Assembly (NCBI GenBank): GCA_023140455.1
Contig: JAGLLQ010000442.1
Span: 1 to 7,885, forward strand
DNA length: 7,885 nucleotides
Reading direction: 5' to 3'
DNA from: Desulfobacteraceae bacterium
GTDB lineage: Bacteria; Desulfobacterota; Desulfobacteria; Desulfobacterales; Desulfobacteraceae
Numbering within the stretch: the first letter of the stretch is position 1; each line of letters opens with the position of its first letter. The notes beneath the pieces are model-generated. The model had not been told where the DNA came from. It saw nothing but the letters and a program-made list of their open reading frames with translations, and did no database searches. The position numbers and the translations under genes were made by a program. This document shows positions 1 through 7,169 of the stretch, in pieces.

Positions 1-578
1 GTTTTATTATTATTTTTTCAGGATTCAGTTTTGCTGAATCGAAATATGTAACAGATATTACCAAAATCACCATGCGGTCCGCACCAGATGCTGAACACAA
101 GATAATTACAATGCTTAAATCAGGCACAGCCGTTGATACCCTTGAAAAATCAGGTCCATGGTCAAAGGTCAGAACAAAAGATGGTAAAGAAGGATGGGCT
201 TTAACCAGGTTTTTAGTAAATAAAAAGCCCGCTGTTATTTTGTTAGGTGCACTTGAAAGGGAAAATAAAAAACTCACTGAGAAGCTTGCAGTTTTAGAGA
301 ATGAAAATACAAACCTTGCAGAAACAAATAAAAAACTTGCAGGGATTGAAGAGAAATATATTGGACTGGAAAAGGGAGCAAAGAGTTTTATTGAGCTCAA
401 AAAAGAGTATAAGAGTATTAAAAAAGAATATGATGATCAGCAGGAAATGATTTCTTCTTTTGAAGATAACTATAAAAACAGAATTATGATATGGTTTCTA
501 ATTGGAGCTGGTGTGTTTGTTTTTGGGGTTTTGCTTGGAATGGGTGCTAAAAAGAACCGGAGAAGTTATTTGAGATGA
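1..578 (+). CDS. Exported SH3-domain / coiled-coil protein with C-terminal membrane anchor (TIGR04211/YgiM-like), 5' partial
   Basis: The frame is open to the left edge, so the gene starts outside the window. The internal ATG at 72 is not the start: it has no ribosome binding site, and the codons before it read FIIIFSGFSFAESKYVTD, the hydrophobic end and Ala-x-x cleavage region of a signal peptide. The mature part has a bacterial SH3 domain from about position 45 to 215 ('RSAP', 'SGPWSKV', 'KEGWALTRFL'), then a charged heptad-rich coiled coil (about 245-480), a single membrane segment (about 485-548) and a basic tail KKNRRSYLR. Seen together these predict a periplasmic SH3 and coiled coil anchored by a C-terminal helix with a cytoplasmic tail, the layout of TIGR04211 / E. 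coli YgiM. SH3 domains of this kind are thought to bind cell wall, but the role here is unknown. Its stop overlaps the nadB start (ATGA), implying translational coupling. Confidence 0.85.
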   Translation, partial: FIIIFSGFSFAESKYVTDITKITMRSAPDAEHKIITMLKSGTAVDTLEKSGPWSKVRTKDGKEGWALTRFLVNKKPAVILLGALERENKKLTEKLAVLENENTNLAETNKKLAGIEEKYIGLEKGAKSFIELKKEYKSIKKEYDDQQEMISSFEDNYKNRIMIWFLIGAGVFVFGVLLGMGAKKNRRSYLR

Positions 579-2209
579 TTTACAAAACTGACTTTCTAGT
601 AATCGGCAGTGGTATTGCAGGGCTTAATTTTGCACTTATAGCAGCTAAAAAGGGTAAGGTTACTGTCATTACTAAAAAGAAAGTTAGCAAGACAAATACT
701 GCCCTTGCCCAGGGCGGCATAGCAGCTGTTATGAGCAAAGATGACTCATTTGATCTGCATGTTGCAGATACCCTTGCAGCAGGTGACGGTCTTTGTAATC
801 GTGAAGTTGTCGAAATGGTTATTAAAGATGCTCCGGATATGATTGGGACTTTAGTAGAAAAAGGAGCAAAGTTTAATAAAAAGAAGGGTTCTAAAACAGA
901 ATTTTCCATGGGGCAGGAAGGTGGGCATTCAAGAAAAAGGATTGTACACGCCCATGATCTCACAGGCAAAGAAATAGAAGATGTCCTTGTGGAGCACTCT
1001 GAAGCTCATAAAAACATTGAAATCCTTGAGAATCATATAGCAGTTAATCTTATTACACATTCTAAAAGTATCAAAAGTGGGCTTCTTGTTACAAACTACG
1101 AAAAGAAGTGCTGTGGAGCCTATGTTTTAAATAATGACACCGGAGAAATTGAAACTTTTCATGCAGGCATTGTTTTAATAGCAGCCGGTGGTGCAGGCAA
1201 AGTATATCTTTACACAAGTAATCCTGACATTGCAGCTGGTGACGGTGTTGCCATGGCATACAGGGCAGGGGCTTCTGTGGCAAATCTTGAGTTTGTTCAG
1301 TTCCACCCCACATGTCTTTATCATCCTGAAGCTAAAAATTTTCTGATTTCTGAAGCTGTAAGGGGTGAAGGGGCAATACTTAAGGATATCCGCGGTAAAG
1401 AATTTATGCAAAAATATTCATCTGATAAAGAGCTTGCCTGCCGTGATGTTGTGGCAAGAGCCATTGATAATGAGATGAAAATCAATGGGGATGAATTTGT
1501 ATGCCTGGATATATCTCATAAAGATCCGGATTTTATAAAAGAGAGATTTCCAAATATTTATGGCAATTGTTTAAAGCTTGGTATTGATATTACAAAAGAT
1601 CCAATTCCTGTTGTGCCTGCAGCTCATTATATGTGTGGAGGAGTAGCAACCGATACATCCGGGCAGACTGATATTAAGCGGCTTTATGTGGCAGGAGAAG
1701 CTGCATGTACAGGTCTTCATGGTGCAAATCGTCTCGCAAGTAATTCTCTTCTTGAGGCACTTGTTTATTCAAAGAATGCAGCACTGGCTGCAATTTCAGA
1801 CCTTTCTTCAATTGATATCAAATTAGAAGCAGAACCTTTGCCCTGGGATAAAATGGGCACTGATGACAGTGATGAGGCGATTGTTGTAGCACAAAACTGG
1901 GATGAGATCCGAAGACTGATGTGGAATTATGTTGGGATCGTACGTACAGATAAACGACTTTCGCGGGCTTTAAGAAGGATTGAAAATATCCAGCAGGAAA
2001 TCCATGAGTATTATTGGAATTTTAAAATCACTTCTGACCTTGTAGAACTAAGAAACCTTGCCACTGTAGCAGAGTTGATAATCAAATCCGCTTTAATAAG
2101 AAAAGAAAGCCGCGGGCTCCATTATAATCTTGAATACCCTCAAAGAGATGATGAGAACTGGCTGAGAAACACCATACTTAAACGAAAAGATCGCAGGTTC
2201 CGTGAATAG
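575..2209 (+). CDS. nadB: L-aspartate oxidase
   Basis: This flavoprotein oxidises L-aspartate to iminoaspartate, which NadA then converts to quinolinate in de novo NAD synthesis; it acts in the cytoplasm. The 544-residue length is normal for the family. Seen in the protein: an N-terminal FAD-binding motif GSGIAG (11-16), TNTALAQGGIAA (40-51), EGGHS (115-119), FHPT with H244, R290 in ACRDVVAR, H351 in PAAHYMCGG, R386 in HGANRLASNSLLEA, and the flavin-contacting YVAGEAACTGLHG (371-383). H244, R290, H351 and R386 fall at the numbers I recall for E. coli NadB substrate and catalytic residues, so the enzyme looks intact. The C-terminal helical domain (about 430-530) separates it from fumarate reductase subunits. 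The start overlaps the preceding stop by four bases and follows GGAGAAG at 559-565. In an anaerobe fumarate would be the likely electron acceptor (known for NadB). nadA and nadC are not in the window. Confidence 0.97.
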   Translation: MIYKTDFLVIGSGIAGLNFALIAAKKGKVTVITKKKVSKTNTALAQGGIAAVMSKDDSFDLHVADTLAAGDGLCNREVVEMVIKDAPDMIGTLVEKGAKFNKKKGSKTEFSMGQEGGHSRKRIVHAHDLTGKEIEDVLVEHSEAHKNIEILENHIAVNLITHSKSIKSGLLVTNYEKKCCGAYVLNNDTGEIETFHAGIVLIAAGGAGKVYLYTSNPDIAAGDGVAMAYRAGASVANLEFVQFHPTCLYHPEAKNFLISEAVRGEGAILKDIRGKEFMQKYSSDKELACRDVVARAIDNEMKINGDEFVCLDISHKDPDFIKERFPNIYGNCLKLGIDITKDPIPVVPAAHYMCGGVATDTSGQTDIKRLYVAGEAACTGLHGANRLASNSLLEALVYSKNAALAAISDLSSIDIKLEAEPLPWDKMGTDDSDEAIVVAQNWDEIRRLMWNYVGIVRTDKRLSRALRRIENIQQEIHEYYWNFKITSDLVELRNLATVAELIIKSALIRKESRGLHYNLEYPQRDDENWLRNTILKRKDRRFRE

Positions 2210-2247
2210 TAAGAGAGTATTTTTCAGATAAAGGGAAAAGGTTTTAT

Positions 2248-4080
2248 ATGACTGGAAAACCTAGTTATGAAGAATTGGAACAAAGGGTTCGCCAATTAGA
2301 AAATGCTGAGCTTGAGCGAAAGATAGCTGAGGACGAGCTTAAGGCAACCAGAGAGAAATTATTAAATTATTCAAACCAGACAGAGCAGTTAAGCCTTGCT
2401 GCGGTCTCAATGCTTTCTATAAAAAATGAGCAGGAAATTTTTGATAATATCAGTAAAGCAATTGTTGAGCATTCAGATTTTAAGAGAGTTCTAATATCAT
2501 TATTTAAAGATGAATCTCCTTATCGTGATATTATAGGTTTTGGAGGGGTGGATGATAATACAATTGATAGATTGAGAAAAATTGAGATGCCAGCCAGTTG
2601 GTATGATGAAGTATCAAATCAGGGAGAAAAAATTGGACGGTTAAGTTTCTATATACCACATACTATGAAAGAAATATTAAACCAGAACGCCACTGTTTAT
2701 GGTTTAGGTCCCACTCCTGTATCGAAGGATTCCTGGCATCCTGAAGATAATCTTTTTGTTAAAATGACAGATCAAAAGGGCAAATTGATTGGTGTGTTTT
2801 CAGTTGATGAGTCAAAGTCAGGATTAAAACCTACTGATGAAACTGTCAGGCCGTTAGAAATTTTTGCAAGTCTGATTTCACAAATAATTATACTGAATAC
2901 AACACTTAAAGAACAAAAGAAACTGGAATTACAGCTTAATCATTCTCAGAAAATGGAAGCTATTGGTACTCTTGCAGGAGGCGTTGCCCATGATCTGAAC
3001 AATGTATTGAGCGCTCAGGTAGGTTATCCTGATTTAATATTGATGGATCTTCCTGAAAATAGCCCTTTAAGAGAACCCATTTTAATGATTCAGGAGTCCG
3101 GACAAAGAGCTGCAGCTATTGTGCAGGATTTGTTGACCATGGCAAGAAAGGGAATGCTTATTACAGATCCGATAAATTTAAATCATGCTGTTGATATTTT
3201 TTTTGACTCCCCTGAATATGAACGAATAAAACTGCTTAACCCTGGTGTGATTATCAAAAGCAATCTTGATACAGAGTTGTTCAATATTATGGGGTCACTG
3301 GTACATTTGTTCACAATAGTTATGAATCTGGTGAATAACGCAGCAGAGGCAATGCCCAATGGTGGGGAAATTGTCATTTCAACACAAAATCAATATATAG
3401 ATAAGCCCTTACACGGTTATGACTCCATTGAAGAAGGAGATTATGCGATTCTTTCTGTATCAGACACAGGGGCAGGTATTGCTGAACAAGATATTGAAAG
3501 AATATTTGAGCCCTTTTATACCAAAAAAATGATGGGGCGAAGTGGGACAGGGCTGGGCATGGCTGTTGTGTGGGGAACTGTAAAGGATCATAAGGGATAT
3601 ATTGATGTTCAAAGCACTGAAAATTCAGGAACAATCTTTACACTTTATTTTCCAGTAACCAGAAAAGAAACAGGTGATAAAAAAACAGTGTCCGCAATGG
3701 AAGAATACATGGGAAAGGGAGAGTCAGTTCTGATTGTGGATGATGTTGAAGAACAGCGTAAGATTGCATCTGATATGTTAGAAAAACTTAGTTATTCCGT
3801 TACATCTGTTGCAAGTGGAAAAGAGGCTGTTGATTACATGAAAGAAGAATCAGCAGACCTTATAATTTTAGATATGATAATGGATCCTGGTATTGATGGA
3901 TGCGAGACATATAAGCAAATTGTTGAATTACACCCGCAACAAAAAGCAATTATCACAAGTGGATTCTCAGAGACTGATAGAGTTAAAGATGCTCAAAGAC
4001 TTGGCGCAGGACAGTACATTAAAAAGCCATATACATTTGAAAAAATAGGATTTGCTGTAAAGAAAGAACTGGAAAGATAA
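2248..4080 (+). CDS. Soluble hybrid sensor histidine kinase (coiled coil-GAF-HisKA-HATPase-REC)
   Basis: 610 residues with no membrane segment, so it senses a cytoplasmic signal. The order is: coiled coil with SYEELEQRVRQLE (6-45), a GAF-like sensor region (about 50-215, including 'KGKLIGVFSVDE'), HisKA with phospho-acceptor H248 in GGVAHDLNN (about 230-300), and an ATPase domain with N-box LVNNAAEAMPNGG (N363), DTGAGI (406-411), IFEPFYTKK (419-427) and GTGLGMAVV (433-441). A C-terminal receiver (about 493-610) has acidic D498/D499, phospho-acceptor D542 in LDMIMDPGIDG, S571 in ITSGFS and K593-P594. All catalytic residues for autophosphorylation and intramolecular phosphotransfer are present. 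The ATG follows GGGAAAAGG at 2233-2241. It lies 38 bases after nadB with no terminator between, so co-transcription is possible. There is no DNA-binding output domain and no partner regulator in the window, so the downstream target and the GAF ligand are unknown. Confidence 0.93.
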   Translation: MTGKPSYEELEQRVRQLENAELERKIAEDELKATREKLLNYSNQTEQLSLAAVSMLSIKNEQEIFDNISKAIVEHSDFKRVLISLFKDESPYRDIIGFGGVDDNTIDRLRKIEMPASWYDEVSNQGEKIGRLSFYIPHTMKEILNQNATVYGLGPTPVSKDSWHPEDNLFVKMTDQKGKLIGVFSVDESKSGLKPTDETVRPLEIFASLISQIIILNTTLKEQKKLELQLNHSQKMEAIGTLAGGVAHDLNNVLSAQVGYPDLILMDLPENSPLREPILMIQESGQRAAAIVQDLLTMARKGMLITDPINLNHAVDIFFDSPEYERIKLLNPGVIIKSNLDTELFNIMGSLVHLFTIVMNLVNNAAEAMPNGGEIVISTQNQYIDKPLHGYDSIEEGDYAILSVSDTGAGIAEQDIERIFEPFYTKKMMGRSGTGLGMAVVWGTVKDHKGYIDVQSTENSGTIFTLYFPVTRKETGDKKTVSAMEEYMGKGESVLIVDDVEEQRKIASDMLEKLSYSVTSVASGKEAVDYMKEESADLIILDMIMDPGIDGCETYKQIVELHPQQKAIITSGFSETDRVKDAQRLGAGQYIKKPYTFEKIGFAVKKELER

Positions 4081-4106
4081 AAAATGCAAATTTGCAAAAG
4101 ATAACT

Positions 4107-4703
4107 ATGGGATTAGAACAACAAGGATCAAAACCAACTGGGTATATAGGAAAAATAATCGGTAAGCTAATGAATATTATGCATACTGATTTGTATATAG
4201 ATTATTTTAAAAATGATTTACCGCCTGAAAAATCAAGAATCCTTGATATAGGATGCGGCGGTGGGAAATTCATTAAATTTTTATCAGATACCAATGATAC
4301 ATACAGGCTTTTTGGGCTTGATCATTCACCGGAAATGGTGGAACTTGCAAAAAGAGTCAACGAGCAGGCAATTGATAATAAGCAGGTAGTAATTATACAA
4401 GGGTCTATTGCAAATATCTTAGTAAAAAAGGCTTCCTATGATTTAATTACAGCATTTGAAACAATTCAATTCTGGCCTGATATTGATAAAGTACTTATTG
4501 AGATTGCAAGATTATTAAACATTGGTGGTTCTTTTCTGATAATAAACAGATATCCAAAAGAAGGCAGCAAGTGGTGGAAGATGGCTAACATTAAAAGCGG
4601 TCAGGAATATAAAGCTAAACTTGAAAAAGCAGGGTTCAGTGATATAACTATTGACCTTGATTTTAAAAAAGGCTGGGTAATTGTAAAGGCAACTAAAGGC
4701 TGA
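4107..4703 (+). CDS. Class I SAM-dependent methyltransferase
   Basis: 198 residues from the ATG at 4107. The SAM-binding motif I is ILDIGCGGGKF (45-55), the acidic end of strand beta-2 is D72 in FGLDHSPEMVELAKR, and a motif IV-like strand is YDLITAFETIQFWPD (111-125); the Rossmann fold is complete at C-terminal GWVIVKA. The N-terminal region KPTGYIGKIIGKLMNIMH (9-26) resembles the leader of UbiE/Methyltransf_11-type enzymes that act on small molecules, but the substrate cannot be read from sequence. An in-frame TTG at 4092 would give 203 residues. I prefer the ATG because AAAAG (4096-4100) sits six bases before it and conserved-looking sequence begins after it, although both ribosome sites are weak. 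It begins 26 bases after the hybrid kinase stop, so the two are probably co-transcribed. Confidence 0.87.
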   Translation: MGLEQQGSKPTGYIGKIIGKLMNIMHTDLYIDYFKNDLPPEKSRILDIGCGGGKFIKFLSDTNDTYRLFGLDHSPEMVELAKRVNEQAIDNKQVVIIQGSIANILVKKASYDLITAFETIQFWPDIDKVLIEIARLLNIGGSFLIINRYPKEGSKWWKMANIKSGQEYKAKLEKAGFSDITIDLDFKKGWVIVKATKG

Positions 4704-4727
4704 AAAGTTGTATACATTTAATATTCG

Positions 4728-5555
4728 TTAAAACACAGCACTCTTTTGAATGCTGTGTTTCCTGTAAAAATAAACCCCAAGGATAATGGCAAGAATGTCA
4801 AATACAGAACGAAAAAGTAAATCTGAAACAGGTACAACAACGAATAATAAAGCAAACAGATTAAATATTATCCACTGTAATCCAAAGATAAGTCCTCCAA
4901 ACAATAAAGCATGTTTAAAAGGAATTTTTTGATAAATATTCATATCCATTACTGCGTACATAATACCAATCCATGTTCCCATAGCTGCTGTCCATATAAA
5001 AGTTCCAAAAGGATTTGTGATATAGGCAGATTCAATATTAAGTATTGAATAAGAAAAATATCTTACTAAAAGATATATTGCAGCGATAATCAGGATAGAA
5101 ATATATCTTGTTTTTGGCTTAATTTTTTTTGTGGGTGTATCATCAGCAAAATGTTTCCCAAGTAACAGACACATAACTAAAATACCGCAACTGTCCGCAA
5201 ACCCGGTATAGATTTCTCCGAATAACGAGAGTGAAAACAGGACATGAGCCTCGGTCATTCCTATTATCCATACCCCGCTCATTGCTATCCCAAAAACCAT
5301 TCCTTTTCGAATTTTAGATCCCCAAAGATTTTTTTGAATTTTAATGAATATAAGCCCTATAATGCCAAATGTCATTACAAGAGCAAAAAAAGCAATAGGA
5401 GGGAATAAACCTGATGTTACTACAAGGCTCTGGGTTTTGCTGTTTAAGTTCATTAGCGGATCATTATGTATTTGATGTAAAAGCACAGCTATAATTGTAC
5501 TGATCATTATGATAAATATAAATTTTAAAGTTTTGTTTTGAAGGTGTCGTCTCAT
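4728..5555 (-). CDS. Polytopic integral membrane protein of unknown function
   Basis: 275 residues. I do not recognise the family. By eye there are about eight hydrophobic segments: roughly 10-27, 46-72, 84-103, 106-134, 149-170, 181-204, 215-241 and 245-264. A basic N-terminus (MRRHLQNK) and the basic loop KKIKPKTR (143-150) suggest cytoplasmic faces. The only Cys residues are C123 and C129, inside the fourth segment (DSCGILVMC), and I see no heme-binding or iron-sulfur motif. It is the last gene of the minus-strand cluster, 33 bases downstream of the flavodoxin-ferredoxin gene, so it may be the membrane partner of that protein. That link rests only on position. AGGAG is just two bases from the ATG, but AGGGGG at 5564-5569 gives a usual spacing of eight, so this start is plausible though not certain. 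Confidence 0.8.
   Translation of the reverse strand: MRRHLQNKTLKFIFIIMISTIIAVLLHQIHNDPLMNLNSKTQSLVVTSGLFPPIAFFALVMTFGIIGLIFIKIQKNLWGSKIRKGMVFGIAMSGVWIIGMTEAHVLFSLSLFGEIYTGFADSCGILVMCLLLGKHFADDTPTKKIKPKTRYISILIIAAIYLLVRYFSYSILNIESAYITNPFGTFIWTAAMGTWIGIMYAVMDMNIYQKIPFKHALLFGGLIFGLQWIIFNLFALLFVVVPVSDLLFRSVFDILAIILGVYFYRKHSIQKSAVF
4731..4760 (-). terminator. Hairpin terminator between convergent genes, overlapping a coding end
   Basis: Two perfect 10-base arms (4731-4740 and 4751-4760) flank CTCTTTTGAA. In minus-strand RNA the inner bases also pair, one of them as a U-G wobble, giving a 13-pair stem closed by an AAAA loop. A UUUU run follows at its foot before AACGAA. In plus-strand RNA the same position is a C-A mismatch and only UUU follows, so the structure suits minus-strand transcription better but may act both ways. 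The stem is made of the last codons of the membrane protein gene, whose stop lies at 4728-4730. The short U tract is the weak point. Confidence 0.6.
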
Positions 5556-5588
5556 TTCTCCTGCCCCCTGATTTTATTTTTAACCCTT

Positions 5589-6398
5589 TTATGCAATAAC
5601 AATCAAAGGCTCTTTGCGTTCTCTGACCGCTTCTTTGAGTATGCTGTTCATAACTATTTTTATTAATAAATTAACCCTGGCAACTCTGGCTTTTTCTAAA
5701 CAATTTCTAACACATGACATGCATCCTATGCACTGACTTTTTGCTGACTTATTTTTATAAACGCCTGTTGGTGATAATATATCCATGGGGCAACTTTTAG
5801 AACAGATCCCACATTGGGCACACAATTTTTTATTGTACACAGGTTTGATAGCTGTGTATTTACCGGACTCAGAGATGTTGTCTATATGAATTGGGATATC
5901 TTTAAGGGTCAAGTTTTTGCTGGCATTTAAAATTTGTTTCCCAAGCTTTTCTGCCTTTTTTATATCAGATTCGTCTGGCCGTCCCAATGCAGCAGGAATT
6001 ATATCTGAGTATGAATGTTGACCGATAAATGCACTTGCAGAGTTAACACTAAAACCATTGTAACTAAGAATTTCTACCATATTGTAAAGCGCAGTTCCAT
6101 AGTCGCGATTACCGTAAACAACAATTGCACTACATTTTTTCCCATTACTTCTAACAGCTTTCAGGCATTTTTTAACTTTGAGTGGGAGTTTACCGGAATG
6201 AACAGGAGCTCCCACGATTAAATAATCAATATTGTCTGTTACCATATCTGGAGTAGCAATTATTTTTTCCCTGGTGTCTGATAAAGTCATGTCTATTGTT
6301 TGAGGGGCATTGTCACCCATACCCCAAGCAACGGCATTACATATTTTTTTTGTTGTATGTGTTGGAGAGAAATACAGAATCCCTATACGTTTTGTCAT
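5589..6398 (-). CDS. Flavodoxin-ferredoxin fusion protein (EFR1 family)
   Basis: 269 residues, cytoplasmic, no signal peptide. The N-terminal half is a flavodoxin domain: GILYFSPTHTTKKI (6-19) is the FMN phosphate loop and YLIVGAPVHSGKLP (59-72) a second flavin-contact strand. The C-terminal part carries two [4Fe-4S] motifs, C193-x2-C196-x2-C199-x3-C203-P and C223-x2-C226-x2-C229-x3-C233. The second has Leu rather than the usual Pro after its last Cys, but all eight ligands are present. This arrangement matches the EFR1 family of anaerobes, which is expected to pass electrons between FMN and two clusters. Donor and acceptor are unknown. AGAGG (6404-6408) lies five bases before the ATG, a good ribosome site. 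An intergenic hairpin precedes it and a membrane protein gene follows by 33 bases. The acidic/basic C-terminal tail (about 240-269) has no recognised domain. Confidence 0.92.
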   Translation of the reverse strand: MTKRIGILYFSPTHTTKKICNAVAWGMGDNAPQTIDMTLSDTREKIIATPDMVTDNIDYLIVGAPVHSGKLPLKVKKCLKAVRSNGKKCSAIVVYGNRDYGTALYNMVEILSYNGFSVNSASAFIGQHSYSDIIPAALGRPDESDIKKAEKLGKQILNASKNLTLKDIPIHIDNISESGKYTAIKPVYNKKLCAQCGICSKSCPMDILSPTGVYKNKSAKSQCIGCMSCVRNCLEKARVARVNLLIKIVMNSILKEAVRERKEPLIVIA

Positions 6399-6428
6399 TT
6401 TTACCTCTTATTTGAGTTTTGTTATCTG

Positions 6429-6463
6429 GTTGGGTGATTTTAAACCTTATAAAACCACCCAAC
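6429..6463 (-). other. 35-base intergenic hairpin between exported flavodoxin and EFR1 genes
   Basis: Arms 6429-6442 and 6450-6463 pair around a seven-base loop. In minus-strand RNA, the direction of both flanking genes, all 14 positions pair with one G-U wobble; in plus-strand RNA that position is an A-C mismatch. There is no U tract after the stem in either direction, so it is not a standard intrinsic terminator. It could set the mRNA boundary or stability between the two halves of the operon, act as a leaky terminator, or be a protein-binding palindrome. The rest of the 87-base gap shows only the downstream ribosome site. Confidence 0.6.
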
Positions 6464-6485
6464 AGGGGGTAATAAATGATTGAAA

Positions 6486-7166
6486 TCATGTCATGCCAAG
6501 TAGAGGCCAGGCAGTGTTTTCAGCCCAGAATTCAATTTTTTTAAAATTTCTGAAATCCCCTTCTGGAATTCCTTTTTTCTTCATTTTAGATCTCATAACC
6601 ATTTTGTACATCATATTCAGCTTACTGTAATCAAGAACACCTGCAAATGCCTGCATTTCTTTTGGTTTAACTTTTGGAACTGCTTTTAGAACAGGGCTAA
6701 AGTAGCTATTGGCAGTGTCTTGCGCTCTTTTTGTGTCAAAATATAATGTCAGGCAGGTTAAATAATAGACTACAGGAATATGTTTTAACTGGTTCTGGTT
6801 TTCTTTTATAAATTCTATTGCATTAGAATGCCAGGAAGATGATTTCACTGCACTGCCGATTACAACAGCATCATATGAAGTGACTGTTTTTATATTATCA
6901 ATATTACGAACATCTACTTTAGCTCCATGTTTGCAAAAAATATCACCTATACTTTGTGCAACTTCAGATGTAGTGCCGCAATGGCTTTGATAGGCAACAA
7001 GTATTTTTTTACCATTTGTTCCGCAGCTTGATTCTACGAATTTTACATCATTTGCAAAGGCAGGCTTTGGAGTGATTATTCCCAAAGGGAGTGCAGATGC
7101 TCCAATTAAGCCGCTAACAGCCACAGAAGTGTTCACAACAAATTCTCTCCTGTTCATTTTTTCCAT
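6486..7166 (-). CDS. Tat-exported HemG-type flavodoxin domain protein
   Basis: 226 residues. The N-terminus has a twin-arginine motif NRREFVV (R6, R7), a mildly hydrophobic stretch (10-31) and a cleavage-like PAFA|ND after residue 38, so export of a folded, FMN-loaded protein by Tat is predicted. The mature part begins ILVAYQSHCGTTSEVAQSIG (55-74), an FMN phosphate loop, followed by YDAVVIGSAV (98-107) and VVYYLTCLT (132-140). The C-terminal AGVLDYSKLNMMYKMVMR (175-192) and FWAEN resemble E. coli HemG (flavodoxin-type protoporphyrinogen dehydrogenase), here with a signal sequence that HemG lacks. Heme synthesis in the periplasm would be unexpected, so another redox role is likely. It starts three bases after the Spy-like gene; its ribosome site (AAAGGA) lies inside the end of that gene, so the two are probably translationally coupled. 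Met4 is a less likely start, being farther from that site. Confidence 0.88.
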   Translation of the reverse strand: MEKMNRREFVVNTSVAVSGLIGASALPLGIITPKPAFANDVKFVESSCGTNGKKILVAYQSHCGTTSEVAQSIGDIFCKHGAKVDVRNIDNIKTVTSYDAVVIGSAVKSSSWHSNAIEFIKENQNQLKHIPVVYYLTCLTLYFDTKRAQDTANSYFSPVLKAVPKVKPKEMQAFAGVLDYSKLNMMYKMVMRSKMKKKGIPEGDFRNFKKIEFWAENTAWPLLGMT

Positions 7167-7169
7167 TTT

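Noticed and set aside
72..74. ATG at 72 as the start of the SH3 protein.
   Set aside because: There is no ribosome site before it, and the same frame continues upstream to the window edge as a signal peptide end. The true start lies outside the window.
580..1411. Minus-strand open frames inside nadB.
   Set aside because: They lie opposite a full-length, motif-complete nadB and have no recognisable domains or ribosome sites; they are shadows.
2210..2247. A terminator or promoter between nadB and the hybrid kinase.
   Set aside because: The 38-base gap has no inverted repeat or U tract and no convincing -35/-10 pair; only the ribosome site of the kinase is seen.
4085..4104. ATG near 4084-4086 between the kinase and methyltransferase genes as a small gene start.
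   Set aside because: It reads six codons (MQICKR) and then stops; no ribosome site or conserved context is visible.
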